A DNA stretch of 64,000 bases from Methylobacterium sp. DB0501 (GCF_011043735.1 NZ_JAAKGV010000005.1:124001-188000), one strand, 5' to 3'. Numbered from the stretch's first letter, positions 47,899-57,169 are shown. Translations and numbers: made by a program. Notes: generated from the sequence alone by a model not told the origin.

Positions 47899-49917
47899 TC
47901 AGGCGGTGATCAGCAGGTTGCCGGTGCGGTCGACCCTCAGGCTCTTGCCGGGATCGAGCACCGTGACCGAGGCCGCCTCCTCGACGAGGGCCGGCCCGGT
48001 GAGCGCGTGGCCGGCCCGCAGGTCGTCGCGGGCGTAGACCGGGGTGTCGATGAAGCCGTCGCCGAACCAGACCGGGCGCCGCCCGCGCGGCACGGCCGGG
48101 CCGTCGGCCTCCGGGATCGCCGGGAAATCGAGGTCGCCGGTGCGGGCAGTGCCGGTGACCAGGAAGTTGACCATCTCCATCGGGTCGTCGAGGCGGAAGC
48201 CGAACCGGGCCTCGTGCTGGGCGTGGAAGGTCGCGAGCAGCGCAGCGATCTCGTCCTCGGTGAAGGATTCGGCCTCGGTCGGGATCTCCAGCTCGTAGTT
48301 CTGGCCGAGATAGCGCATCTCGACGCTGCGCCGGATCGCAACCGCGTGGTGCCCTTGCGCCGCGAGTTCGGCGCGGCACTCGGCGACGAGGTCGCCCATC
48401 GCCGCAGCGGCGCGGGCGCGGTCGAAGGCCCGGGAGGTGAGTTGCACCGTACGGGCGCGGTCGACCCGCGCATCCGCCATGGTGAAGCCGAAGGCGGAGA
48501 ACTGGCCCGGGAAGTTCGGCACCAGGCCGCGGGGAATCGCGGCCTCGCTCATCAGGTCGCCGATATGGGGCGGGCCGGCGCCGCCGAAGGCGACGAGGAC
48601 GAAGTCGCGCGGGTCGAGGCCCTGCTCGGTCAGCACCGTGTGCAAAGCTCCCACCATGTTGTTGTTGGCGATCCGCACGATGGCGAGCGCCGCCTGCTCG
48701 ACCGAGAGGCCGAGGGCCTGCCCGATCGGGCTGATCGCCGCGCGGGCGGCCTGCGCGTCGAGCGCCATGGCGCCGCCGAGGAAGTTGCCGGCGCCGATGC
48801 GGCCGAGCACCACGTTGGCATCGGTGACGGTCGGCCGGGTGCCGCCGCTTCCGTAGCAGGCCGGGCCGGGATCGGCCCCGGCGCTCTCGGGGCCGACCAC
48901 CAGCATGCCGCCGGCATCGATCCGGGCGATCGAGCCGCCGCCGGCCCCGATGGTGCGGATGTCGATCATCGGGACCTGGATCGGCCGGCCCCAGGAGATC
49001 TCGAAATCGGTGGTGAACTTCTCCTGGCCGTCCACCACCGTCGAGACGTCGGTCGAGGTGCCGCCCATGTCGAGGGTGACGAGGTTCGGCAGGCCGAGAT
49101 GCGCGGCGACCCGCTTGGCGGCGATGACCCCGCCGGTGGGGCCGGAGACGGCGATCTGGACCGGCTGCGCGACCGCGGCGTCCAGGCTCATCTCGCCGCC
49201 ATTCGAGCGCATCACCACGATGCCGGCCGCGACGCCCTGCTCGTCGAGCTGCCGGCGCATCGCCCCGAGCTGGCGGCCGACCACCGGCTTGATGAAGGCG
49301 TCGCAGATCGTGGTCGAGGCGCGGAAATGCTCCTTCCACTTCGGCAGCACCTCGTAGGAGATCGAGACCGGCAGGCCGGGCAGGCGCTCGGCGAAGATCG
49401 CCTTGATCCGCCGCTCGTGCCCGGGCGCGAGATAGGAGTGGAGCAGCACCACCGCGACCGCCTCGACCGCGCCCTCGGCCTTCAGCCGGTCGGCGAGCTC
49501 GATCACCGCCGCCTCGTCGAGGGGCTGGAGCACCGCCCCGTCGGCGCCGACCCGCTCGTCGACCTCGTGGGCATCGCGCCGCATCACGAACGGCTTCGGC
49601 TTGACCCAGGCGAGGTCGTAATGGTGGCGCCGGTTGCCGCGGCCGATGAACGGCACGTCGCGAAAGCCGCGGGTCGTCACGTAGGCGACCCGGGCGCCCT
49701 TGCCTTCGAGCAGGGCGTTCGTCGCCACCGTGGTGCCGAGCCGGATCGCCCGGATCGCCGGGATGTCGCCGAAGGCGCGCAAGCCCGTCATGATGCCCTG
49801 GATCGGGTCCTGGGGCGTCGAGAGGTTCTTCCACGCCCGGAGCGCCCGGCCGGATTCGTCGTAGGCGACGAAATCCGTGAAGGTGCCGCCGATGTCGATG
49901 CCGAGCCGATAGGCCAT
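47899..49917 (-). CDS. hyuA: Hydantoinase/oxoprolinase alpha subunit (HyuA), set 1
   Basis: 672 residues. The ATP-binding acetate-kinase/actin-like fold starts with LGIDIGGTFTDFVAYD and continues with LGTTVATNALLEGKGA, TLDMGGTSTDVSTV, TIGAGGGSIARID and VLVAFGGAGPPHIGDL. It phosphorylates or activates the cyclic amide for opening together with HyuB. It starts 17 bases after the class IV aminotransferase gene. It differs clearly from the second HyuA in this window, so the two are old paralogues rather than a recent duplication. Confidence 0.92.
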   Translation of the reverse strand: MAYRLGIDIGGTFTDFVAYDESGRALRAWKNLSTPQDPIQGIMTGLRAFGDIPAIRAIRLGTTVATNALLEGKGARVAYVTTRGFRDVPFIGRGNRRHHYDLAWVKPKPFVMRRDAHEVDERVGADGAVLQPLDEAAVIELADRLKAEGAVEAVAVVLLHSYLAPGHERRIKAIFAERLPGLPVSISYEVLPKWKEHFRASTTICDAFIKPVVGRQLGAMRRQLDEQGVAAGIVVMRSNGGEMSLDAAVAQPVQIAVSGPTGGVIAAKRVAAHLGLPNLVTLDMGGTSTDVSTVVDGQEKFTTDFEISWGRPIQVPMIDIRTIGAGGGSIARIDAGGMLVVGPESAGADPGPACYGSGGTRPTVTDANVVLGRIGAGNFLGGAMALDAQAARAAISPIGQALGLSVEQAALAIVRIANNNMVGALHTVLTEQGLDPRDFVLVAFGGAGPPHIGDLMSEAAIPRGLVPNFPGQFSAFGFTMADARVDRARTVQLTSRAFDRARAAAAMGDLVAECRAELAAQGHHAVAIRRSVEMRYLGQNYELEIPTEAESFTEDEIAALLATFHAQHEARFGFRLDDPMEMVNFLVTGTARTGDLDFPAIPEADGPAVPRGRRPVWFGDGFIDTPVYARDDLRAGHALTGPALVEEAASVTVLDPGKSLRVDRTGNLLITA

Positions 49918-49934
49918 GGGGCGTCCTCCCTTCG

Positions 49935-50873
49935 TCAGGCGTGGATCGAGGAATAGTCGACCGGGGTGGCGTGCCAGCCTTGGGCACGCTTCTCCCAGAA
50001 GGCGTCGTGCAGGCGCCGGAAGACCGGGCCGGGCCGGTCGTTGCCCATGATCCGCCCGTCGATGCGCGAGGCCGGCATGATCCCGCCTGCGGTCGTCACT
50101 AGCAGGATCTCGTCGGCGTCGCGCAGCTCCGCCACGGTCACCGGCCGGACCGCGACGGCGAGGTCCATCTCGCGGGCGAGTTCGATCACCGATTGGCGGG
50201 TCAGCCCTTCGAGCACGCCGGCATCCGGGGTCGCGAGCCGTCCGTCGGCGACGACGAACAGGTTGAAGCCCGGGCCCTCCGTCACGTGGCCGTCCTCGTC
50301 GAGGAGGACGCAGAAATCGGCGCCGCGGTCATGGGCCTCGAACTGGCCGCGGGTCAGGTCGGCCCAGTGGAAGTTCTTCGCCCGCGGATCGACCGAGCGG
50401 GCCGGGATGCGCAGGGTCTCGGCCACCACCAGATGGGCGCCGCGCGCCATCACGTCGGGCCGCACCAGGGAGATCCACGGCAGGGCGAAGGCCGCGAGGT
50501 AGTTGCGGGCATGGGCCGGGTGGTAGGGCTGCCCGGCGGGCGGGCGCCCGCGCAGGCAATCCATCGCCACGTAGGCGTCGCGCAGGCCCGCGAGCGCGAC
50601 GCAGCGGTGCAGCACCCGCGCGATCGCCGCGTCGTCTTCCGGGGGGTTGAGCCGGAAGGTCTCCATCGAGGCGCGGAAGCGCCGGAGATGGTCGCCGAGC
50701 CGGAAGAAGGCGCCGTCGCGCACCCCGACCACGTCGTAGGTGACGTCGGAGCGGCGGTAGCCCCAGTCGGTGATCGGGATCGCGGCTTGAGCGATCGGCA
50801 TGAAGCGGCCGTCGATGTAGGCGGCGCCGGCCGTCCAGGGAATCGGGGTCTCCGTGGAAGGCATCTCGGTCAC
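49935..50873 (-). CDS. Class IV aminotransferase (BCAT / D-amino acid transaminase-like)
   Basis: 312 residues from the GTG at 50873, which has GGAGG six bases upstream; ATGs at 50879 and 50864 are alternatives with poor spacing. Fold type IV PLP enzyme: WGYRRSDVTYDVVGV, the Schiff-base Lys in DPRAKNFHWADL, and the phosphate-binding segment VTEGPGFNLFVVADG. It transaminates branched-chain or D-amino acids, or acts as an (R)-amine transaminase. It lies between the LivM permease and HyuA genes and probably takes the amino group from the imported or released amino acid. Confidence 0.9.
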   Translation of the reverse strand: MTEMPSTETPIPWTAGAAYIDGRFMPIAQAAIPITDWGYRRSDVTYDVVGVRDGAFFRLGDHLRRFRASMETFRLNPPEDDAAIARVLHRCVALAGLRDAYVAMDCLRGRPPAGQPYHPAHARNYLAAFALPWISLVRPDVMARGAHLVVAETLRIPARSVDPRAKNFHWADLTRGQFEAHDRGADFCVLLDEDGHVTEGPGFNLFVVADGRLATPDAGVLEGLTRQSVIELAREMDLAVAVRPVTVAELRDADEILLVTTAGGIMPASRIDGRIMGNDRPGPVFRRLHDAFWEKRAQGWHATPVDYSSIHA

Positions 50874-50890
50874 GGGCATCCTCCGGGCTG

Positions 50891-51958
50891 TCACGACGCC
50901 GCCTTGGGCCGGGGGCTGATTCGCGCCGGGGCGGCGAAGCCGAACCGGCGCGAGGGCAGGACGAGTTCGCGCCCGCGGCTGAGGCCGTTCGGGCGGAAGA
51001 TCAGGATCAGCGCCATGACGAGGCCGAGCCCGATCTCCTGGCTGCCGGCGGGCAGCGCCAGGGCGGTCCCGCCGAGGGTGATCCCGCGTTCGAGGAGGCG
51101 CAGCACCTCGACGACGGCCGTCACCGCGACGACCCCGGTGACGGCGCCGGTGAGGCTCGCCTGGCCGCCGACCACCAGCATGGCGATCGTGATGAAGGAC
51201 AGGCTGAGGTAGAACGGATCGACCGTCAGGATGCCGAGGAACTGGGCGTAGAGCCCGCCGCCCATGCCGGTGATCGCGGCGCTGAGCACGAAGGCGATCA
51301 GGCGCATCCGCACCACCTTCACGGCGCAGGCGCGCGCCGCGACCTCGTCGTCGCGGGAGGCCCGCAGCATCAGGCCGACGCGCGAGACCTGGAACCCGTA
51401 GGCCGCCAGGATCGCCAGGCCCGAAAAGCCGTAGGCGGTCCAGGGGCCGACCACCGTCGGGATGCCGACGATCGAGCTGACCCCGGCGGTCACCGAATCC
51501 CAGTTGGCGTAGACGCTGTTGACGATGATGAGGAAGGCGAAGGTGGCGATCGAGGCCGCCGTCCCCGACAGCCGCATGATCGCCAGCCCGAGCCCGAAGG
51601 CGACGAGGGCCGGCAGCAGAACCGCGCCCAGGATCGCGACCCAGAACGGCAGCTGGTTCTCCTGGAGCACTACCGGCAGGCCCTGGAGCATGATCTGCTT
51701 GAACGACGGCTCGGCGGTGGCCCAGGCCGCCGCATAGGCGCCGATGCACATGAAGCCGACCTGGCCGAAGGAGATGATGCCGGAATTGCCGATGAAGACG
51801 AACAGCCCGACCACGACGACGACCCGGATGAACATCTCGGTCAGCGTCACCTGCACGGAATCGCCGCCGAGGAGACCGAGGACGGCGATCAGCCCGAGGA
51901 GCAGGATCAGCAGCAGGGGCGTCTGATGGCGGGCGAGGAGGCGCATCGCAGTCCCCAT
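50891..51958 (-). CDS. livM: Branched-chain-type ABC permease LivM
   Basis: 355 residues with about ten hydrophobic segments and the LivM-family FIGNSGIISFGQVGFMCIGA and later AITGMGGGLYAQFLGI. Its ATG shares one base with the LivH stop, so the two are translationally coupled. The C-terminus is basic and cytoplasmic. It forms the channel with LivH for a branched-chain amino acid, amide or aromatic compound. Confidence 0.92.
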   Translation of the reverse strand: MGTAMRLLARHQTPLLLILLLGLIAVLGLLGGDSVQVTLTEMFIRVVVVVGLFVFIGNSGIISFGQVGFMCIGAYAAAWATAEPSFKQIMLQGLPVVLQENQLPFWVAILGAVLLPALVAFGLGLAIMRLSGTAASIATFAFLIIVNSVYANWDSVTAGVSSIVGIPTVVGPWTAYGFSGLAILAAYGFQVSRVGLMLRASRDDEVAARACAVKVVRMRLIAFVLSAAITGMGGGLYAQFLGILTVDPFYLSLSFITIAMLVVGGQASLTGAVTGVVAVTAVVEVLRLLERGITLGGTALALPAGSQEIGLGLVMALILIFRPNGLSRGRELVLPSRRFGFAAPARISPRPKAAS

Positions 51959-52866
51959 CAGACGCGCTCGATCGTGCTGCGGGCCGGCACGAGCCCGCTC
52001 GGGCGCACCAGCAGGACCAGGATCACGAAGGCGAAGGCGTCGCGGAAGGCGCGCAGGTCCGGCGGCAGGTAGGCCTGGAGCATCGTGACGATGAGCCCGA
52101 TGGTGAAGCCGCCGACCACCGCCCCGACGAGGCTGCCCATGCCGCCGACCACCACCGCCACGAAGGCGAACAGCGCCAGCGGCACGCCCATTGTGTGGCT
52201 GAGCGAGCCGGATTGCGTCGTGGTGAGGAGCGAGACCACCCCGGCGAGGATGCCGCTGATCGCGAAGGCGAGGCCGATCACGAGGTTGCCGCGCACGCCG
52301 AGATACTGCGCCATGCGGAAATCCTCGGCGGCCGCCCGCATCTGGATGCCGTACGGCGTCTTCTTGAGGAACAGCGTCAGGCCGCCCATCAGCACGAGGG
52401 TCACCACCAGGGTGACGAGCTGGAGCATCGGCACCCGGAGCTCGCCGATCAGGATCTGGCTGTTGGCGCCGCTCCACAGGTCCACGGCCTTCGGCCGCGC
52501 GCCGTAGGCCATCAGCACGCCGTTCTGGATGATGTAGCTCACCGCGAAGGAGGCGATCATCAGGGTCGGCGAGGAGGCGCGGCGCAGGGGCCGGAACACC
52601 AGGGCGTCGGTGAGGAGCGCCGCCACGATCACGATGAGGCAGATCGTCGGGATCATCACCGGCCAGGGCCAGCCGCCGATGAGGAGGCGGGCGGTCACGT
52701 CGGCCGAGGGCACGATCAGCGCGTAGGCGCCCACCGTGATGAAATCGCCGTGGGCGAAGTTGATGAGCCGCAGGATGCCGAAGAGAAGCCCGATGCCGAG
52801 CGCCACCAGGGCGTAGATGCTGCCCAGGCTCACCGCATCGACGAGGTTCTGCAGGAACGGGATCAC
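51958..52866 (-). CDS. livH: Branched-chain-type ABC permease LivH
   Basis: 302 residues, about eight membrane segments. Family pattern: DAVSLGSIYALVALGIGLLF, GILRLINFAHGDFITVGAYA and VVVGGMGSLVGAVVGGF. It starts four bases inside the LivF stop (ATGA overlap). Partner of LivM in the same transporter. Confidence 0.93.
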   Translation of the reverse strand: MIPFLQNLVDAVSLGSIYALVALGIGLLFGILRLINFAHGDFITVGAYALIVPSADVTARLLIGGWPWPVMIPTICLIVIVAALLTDALVFRPLRRASSPTLMIASFAVSYIIQNGVLMAYGARPKAVDLWSGANSQILIGELRVPMLQLVTLVVTLVLMGGLTLFLKKTPYGIQMRAAAEDFRMAQYLGVRGNLVIGLAFAISGILAGVVSLLTTTQSGSLSHTMGVPLALFAFVAVVVGGMGSLVGAVVGGFTIGLIVTMLQAYLPPDLRAFRDAFAFVILVLLVRPSGLVPARSTIERV

Positions 52867-53615
52867 GCGCTCGCCTCCGCCGGTTGGGCCGCCCGCTCGC
52901 CGAAGCCGAAATAGGCTTGCCGGATCGCCTCGCCGTCCTTGAGGTCGGCCGCCCGGCCCTCGAGCTGGATGCGCCCGCCCCGCAGGACCGAGATGCGGTC
53001 GGCGTGCTTGAGGATGCGGGTCGAGCTCTGCTCGTTGATGAGCAGGGTCAGGGAGGCCTGGCGGCGCAGATCGAGCAGGATCTCGTAGATCTGGTCGATG
53101 ATCTTTGGAGCCAGACCGAGCGACGGCTCGTCGACGAGGAGGAGGCGCGGCCGGGTCATCACCGCGCGGGCCACCGCCAGCATCTGCTGCTCGCCGCCCG
53201 ACAGGCGCCCGGCCGGGCTGTTCAGCCGCTCGCCGAGGCGCGGCAGCAGCGACAGGATCCGCTCGCGGTCGGCCCGCGCCGCGGCCCGGTCGCCCCGGAG
53301 CTGGCCGCCGACGGCGAGGTTCTCGTCCACCGTGAGCGTGCCGAAGACGTGGCGGCCCTCCGGCACCAGGGACACGCCGAGCCGGGCGATCCTTTCGGGC
53401 CGCTCGCCCCGGATGCTGGCGCCGTTCAGCCGGATATCGCCGGCATGGGGGACCACGCCGCCGGCGATGGCGGCCATCGTCGTCGACTTGCCGGCCCCGT
53501 TCGGCCCGATGATGCAGACGACCTCGCCCTCGGCGACCGACAGCGAGACGCCGCGCAGCGCGACGAGATCGCCGTAGCGGACCTGGATGTTCTCGACCGA
53601 GAGGAGCGGCGCCAT
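52863..53615 (-). CDS. livF: Branched-chain-type ABC ATPase LivF
   Basis: 250 residues. Walker A IGPNGAGKST, signature LSGGEQQM, Walker B LLLVDEPSLGLAP, and the LivF-specific VPEGRHVFGTLTVDENL. It lies two bases after the LivG stop. One of the two ATPases of the importer. Confidence 0.93.
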   Translation of the reverse strand: MAPLLSVENIQVRYGDLVALRGVSLSVAEGEVVCIIGPNGAGKSTTMAAIAGGVVPHAGDIRLNGASIRGERPERIARLGVSLVPEGRHVFGTLTVDENLAVGGQLRGDRAAARADRERILSLLPRLGERLNSPAGRLSGGEQQMLAVARAVMTRPRLLLVDEPSLGLAPKIIDQIYEILLDLRRQASLTLLINEQSSTRILKHADRISVLRGGRIQLEGRAADLKDGEAIRQAYFGFGERAAQPAEASA

Positions 53616-53617
53616 CC

Positions 53618-54394
53618 TCAAGCCTCCATGCCCAGATAGGCGGCTATTACCGCCTCGTGACGCTGGATCTCGCCGGGCGTGCCCTCCGCCAGGGTGCGGC
53701 CGCCGTCGAGGACGTGGATGCGCTGGCTGATGCCCATCACCACCCGCATGTTGTGCTCGATCAGGAGGACGCCGCAGGTGAAGGTCGACGGGATCGAGGC
53801 GACGAGGTCCATCAGTTCCTCGCACTCGGCGTCCGACATGCCGGCGGCCGGCTCGTCGAGGAGCACGAAGGCCGGCGACAGGATCAGGGCGCGGGCGATG
53901 CCGAGGCGGCGCTGGTCGGTATAGGCCAGCGCGCCGGCCGGCAGGCCGGCCTTGTCGGAAAGCCCGATCCAGTCGAGCATCGCCCTGGCGTGCTCGCGGG
54001 CGGCGCGGAGCGACAGGCCGAGCCCCGCCCCCGTCACCTCGACGTTCTCGATCACGCTCATGTCGCGAAACAGCCGGCCGGCCTGGAAGGTGCGGGCGAC
54101 GCCGCGGGCGCGGAACTCCGCGGCGCTCCAGCCCGCCGTGTCGGCCTCCCCGAGCAGCACCCTCCCCTCGGTCGGGCGCTGGAAGCCGGTGAGGCAGTTG
54201 ACCAGGGTGGTCTTGCCGGCGCCGTTCGGGCCGATCAGCCCGAACACCTCGTGGCGATGCAGGGTCAGGCTGACGCCCGAGATCGCCGCGAGGCCCTGGA
54301 AGCGCACCGCGAGCCCGTCGGCGGACAGGTCCGAGGCGTTGGTCAGGGCGCGGTCGACGCCCCGGGCCGCCGGTTCGACGTAGGCGTGCTGCAT
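53618..54394 (-). CDS. livG: Branched-chain-type ABC ATPase LivG
   Basis: 258 residues. Walker A IGPNGAGKTT, the LivG-type TGFQRPTEGRVLLGE, ARTFQAGRLFRDMSVIENV, and Walker B FVLLDEPAAGMS. The signature is degenerate (ALAYTDQRRLGIARAL in place of LSYGQQR), as in many LivG proteins. It is the second gene of the operon, 31 bases after LivK. Confidence 0.92.
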   Translation of the reverse strand: MQHAYVEPAARGVDRALTNASDLSADGLAVRFQGLAAISGVSLTLHRHEVFGLIGPNGAGKTTLVNCLTGFQRPTEGRVLLGEADTAGWSAAEFRARGVARTFQAGRLFRDMSVIENVEVTGAGLGLSLRAAREHARAMLDWIGLSDKAGLPAGALAYTDQRRLGIARALILSPAFVLLDEPAAGMSDAECEELMDLVASIPSTFTCGVLLIEHNMRVVMGISQRIHVLDGGRTLAEGTPGEIQRHEAVIAAYLGMEA

Positions 54395-54425
54395 GGGAGG
54401 TCCGTCCCTGCGTCCGAGGAGCCGG

Positions 54426-55622
54426 CTACTTCTTCAGCCGATACAGGACGGCGTCCGGAATGGTGTCCTTGATGGTCCATTCCTCGACCGGGCTCTCCTT
54501 GCCGTCGGCATAGGAGACGACGATCATCGGCATCTTGGTCTGGATGTGGAGCTTCGGCGTGAAGGTGCGGGGGCCGAGGATGGTCGGGGCGTTGTCGTCC
54601 TTGTTCAGCTCGGCCACCACCTTGGCGGCATCGGTGGTGCCGGTGCTGGTCACCGCCTTGGCCCACAATTCCAGGAAGGCGTAGATCGGGTAGGCGTACT
54701 GGGTCGTCGGCGGCTTGCCGTACTTCTTGGCGTAGGCGGCGGTCAGCTCGTTCACCGGGGGCCGCGGGTCATCGACCGTGAGGGCCTGGACCGGCAGGTA
54801 GAAGTCCTTCAGGCCCGGCGTCGAGTTGAGCCAGTAGGTGCCGTCCATCGCGGTGGCGCTGAACACCGGCAGGTTGACGCCGGCGGCGCGCAGCTGGCGC
54901 ACCGCGCTCGCCGCGCCCGGATTTGTCGAGCACAGCATCACGTGGTCGACGCCGCCGGTCCGGATCGCGTCGTTGAGGCGCGTGATCTGCGAGTTGATGG
55001 TGGGATCGAGCCCCTTGAAGGTGTCCTGGCCGACGACCTTGCCGCCGACGGTCGGGAAGTTCCACTCGTAGCCGGCGCAGACCGACTTGTTGTACTCGAT
55101 GGTCTCGTCGACCAGCATGTAGCCCTTGCGCACGCCTTTCTTGGCGTAGCCCCAGCCGGCCATCACGGCGCCTTCGAGCTGGCCGGCATTGTTGGCGGTG
55201 AAGGAATAGGGCCCGACGCCGATCACGCCGGCCTTCGGGTCCGAGGCGCCCATGAAGACCGAGACCACCCCGGCCTTCTGGGCCTGGAGCGCGGCCGGGG
55301 CGCCGTAATCGTAATCGGCCGAGACCAGGAGCAGGTTGGAGCCCTGGTCGATCAGCTGCTTGCCGACCTTGGCACCCTCGACCCGGTCGGTCTTGGTGTC
55401 GGCGGTGACGACCTTGATCGGCTTGCCGAGGAGGCCGCCCTTCTGGTTCGTCTGCTCGATCCAGAGCTGGGCCATCTTGGCGGCCTCGCCGTCATAGGCC
55501 TCCATCCAGCCCGAGAAGGCCACCGCGAGCCCGATGGTGATGCCGTCGGCGGCCACCGCCGGCCGCACCCCGAGGGCGAGGGCCGTGGCCAGCACCGCGC
55601 CGATGATCCGCTTGCCCGTCAT
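54426..55622 (-). CDS. Branched-chain-type ABC binding protein LivK-like
   Basis: 398 residues with a signal peptide (IIGAVLATALALGVRPAVA). Type 1 periplasmic binding fold: ITIGLAVAFSGWMEAYDGE, KMAQLWIEQTNQKGG, LLGKPIKVVTADTKTD. It is the first gene of the nine-gene operon livKGFHM, class IV aminotransferase, hyuA, hyuB, class III aminotransferase. It binds the operon's substrate in the periplasm. The ligand cannot be read; an amide or lactam of an amino acid fits the enzymes. Confidence 0.92.
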   Translation of the reverse strand: MTGKRIIGAVLATALALGVRPAVAADGITIGLAVAFSGWMEAYDGEAAKMAQLWIEQTNQKGGLLGKPIKVVTADTKTDRVEGAKVGKQLIDQGSNLLLVSADYDYGAPAALQAQKAGVVSVFMGASDPKAGVIGVGPYSFTANNAGQLEGAVMAGWGYAKKGVRKGYMLVDETIEYNKSVCAGYEWNFPTVGGKVVGQDTFKGLDPTINSQITRLNDAIRTGGVDHVMLCSTNPGAASAVRQLRAAGVNLPVFSATAMDGTYWLNSTPGLKDFYLPVQALTVDDPRPPVNELTAAYAKKYGKPPTTQYAYPIYAFLELWAKAVTSTGTTDAAKVVAELNKDDNAPTILGPRTFTPKLHIQTKMPMIVVSYADGKESPVEEWTIKDTIPDAVLYRLKK

Positions 55623-55844
55623 CGTTGGTCCTCCTGCATCGTGGGTCTCGTGCCGAAGGCCGGGGGCGCCGGCCGCTTCCGGTCTGATTGCGCAGACCGG
55701 GGCGGGTCCTGGGCAGCCGCGGCCGTTCGCGGTCCGGAGGGCCGCGTCGGCTGTCTCGTTTCGGTAGCCGAACCGGTTTCCAACGGGTCCGCGTCAGGAC
55801 AGGCAGGCGCGGGATCCCTTCTCCCGTGTGGGCTGGCGGATTCA

Positions 55845-55874
55845 CACAATGCTTCCGAAGCCCAACCCATTGTG
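55845..55874. promoter_or_regulatory. Inverted repeat upstream of livK
   Basis: CACAATG and CATTGTG (7-base perfect arms, 16-base spacer with the inner palindrome CTTCCGAAG) lie about 225 bases before livK. They could be an operator or part of a mobile repeat, because a larger repeat follows at once. Confidence 0.35.
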
Positions 55875-55893
55875 ACATCAGGCGCTTTTCCAT

Positions 55894-55992
55894 CCCCCTC
55901 GTGGGGAGGGGTCAGGGGTGGGGGTGGTGCCGCGTGAAGCGGCGCGGTGCCTCTTGCCCCCCACCTCCAGCTCCTCCCCACAAGGGGGAGGA
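55894..55992. repeat. Large intergenic inverted-repeat element
   Basis: The left arm (55894-55924) starts CCCCCTCGTGGGGAGG and the right arm (55957-55992) is its imperfect reverse complement (CCCCCTTGTGGGGAGG on the other strand). Each arm also contains a small GTGGGGAG-type palindrome. The transcript would fold into a long hairpin with a 32-base centre. It looks like the palindromic repeats common between genes in Hyphomicrobiales. The remaining gap to 56175 is AT-rich and shows nothing else I can name. Confidence 0.6.
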
Positions 55993-56175
55993 GGCACGCT
56001 ATTTTCAAAGGTGAGAACGATCAGACCGACATGTGTGAATACGATAGTCTGAGTATGAGAGGGTAAGTGTCAGGGCGGTGCGGATTCGAATTCGACACTA
56101 AGTAGTAAGCTGAAGGAAAAACATTTAGAAATTTACAATCTTGTTTCATATCTGAAAATGATGACGAATGTTTCG

Positions 56176-56376
56176 CTAAGTCCCCGCCTCAGCCGCCCCC
56201 CGCCGCCGCTCCTCCCGCTCCGCCTCCCAATCGACGCACCAGGCGGAGCAGTAGATCCGGCTGTTCGCCCGCACCGTCTCCGGTACCTCGTTGGCCGGGT
56301 TCTCGTAGAGGAGGATGCCGCAATTCGGGCACTTGGCGTAGCTCTCGACGTAGAGCCGGTTCGGCGCGAACTTCAT
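56176..56376 (-). CDS. Small zinc-ribbon protein
   Basis: 66 residues. Two Cys pairs, CPNC (residues 16-19) and YCSAWC (near 42-47), form a likely zinc site; the tail is Glu/Arg-rich. No signal or membrane segment. Its ATG overlaps the GntR/FCD stop by four bases (ATGA), so the two are translated together. I do not know its function. A zinc-binding cofactor or chaperone for the neighbouring hydantoinase-type enzymes is conceivable. The intact coupling and Cys spacing argue that it is real despite its size. Confidence 0.75.
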   Translation of the reverse strand: MKFAPNRLYVESYAKCPNCGILLYENPANEVPETVRANSRIYCSAWCVDWEAEREERRRGAAEAGT

Positions 56377-57119
56377 CCCCGTGTCCTCTGCGTCAGGTGC
56401 GGTGCATCGTCGGCATTCACCAGCGGCTCGCCGCGGCCGCTCCGTCCGTACATCCGGTGGACGAAGGCCCAGGTCGTCTCGAGATGATGCTGCATCGCCG
56501 CGACCGAGCGCTCGACGTCGCCGGAGGCCAGCGCCTCGACGATCGGCAAGTGGGCCAGCGCCGATTGCAGGGGCGGCTCGCGCTCGAGATCGACGTAGGC
56601 GATGAGCATCTGCACCTCGGTGTCGATGCCCTCATGCGCCCGCAGGGTCTGGCGGTTGCCCGACAATTCGCAGATTCGCCGGTGCAGGGCCATGTCGGCT
56701 TGGTTCAGCTCCGCGAGGCGCCCTGCCCGGGCCGCGGCGACCATGCGCTCGACGAGGTGCGCGAGGTCGTCGTGGTCGCCCGGCCGCATCCGCGGCAGGG
56801 CCTGCCGGATCGCGAAGGATTCGACGCAGATCCGGAACGAGAACACGTCGTCGACGTCCTGCGGCGTGAACCGGCGCAGGAAATGGCCGCGCCGCGGCGC
56901 CGAGACCAGGAAGCCGCGCTGGGCGAGGCCCGAGACCGCCTCCCGCACCGGGTTGCGGCTGATGCCGAGCGTGCGGGCGAGTTCCGCCTCGTTGATGCGG
57001 TCGCCCGGGCGCAGACGCCCGGTGGTCAGCGCATCCAGCAAGTAGCGCCGCACCTGATCGGACAAGCTCAGCGTGTCGATCAGCTTCTGCACGGCGCTCG
57101 TCTCCGGCAATCGGGACAT
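56373..57119 (-). CDS. GntR-family regulator, FCD subfamily
   Basis: 248 residues. N-terminal winged helix: SDQVRRYLLDALTTGRLRPG, DRINEAELARTLGISRNPVR, EAVSGLAQRGFLV. The C-terminal all-helical FCD domain carries metal/effector ligands in FRICVESFAIRQA, MALHRRICELSGN and HHLETTWAFVHR. Two inverted repeats directly upstream (57170-57202, 57205-57233) are candidate operators. It lies between two hyuAB sets and probably controls one or both. The effector is likely a small carboxylic acid. Confidence 0.9.
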   Translation of the reverse strand: MSRLPETSAVQKLIDTLSLSDQVRRYLLDALTTGRLRPGDRINEAELARTLGISRNPVREAVSGLAQRGFLVSAPRRGHFLRRFTPQDVDDVFSFRICVESFAIRQALPRMRPGDHDDLAHLVERMVAAARAGRLAELNQADMALHRRICELSGNRQTLRAHEGIDTEVQMLIAYVDLEREPPLQSALAHLPIVEALASGDVERSVAAMQHHLETTWAFVHRMYGRSGRGEPLVNADDAPHLTQRTRG

Positions 57120-57169
57120 GGACGGTCTTCCTCCTGCGAGCGGCGGGGCCGGGGCGGATCGAAAACCAG

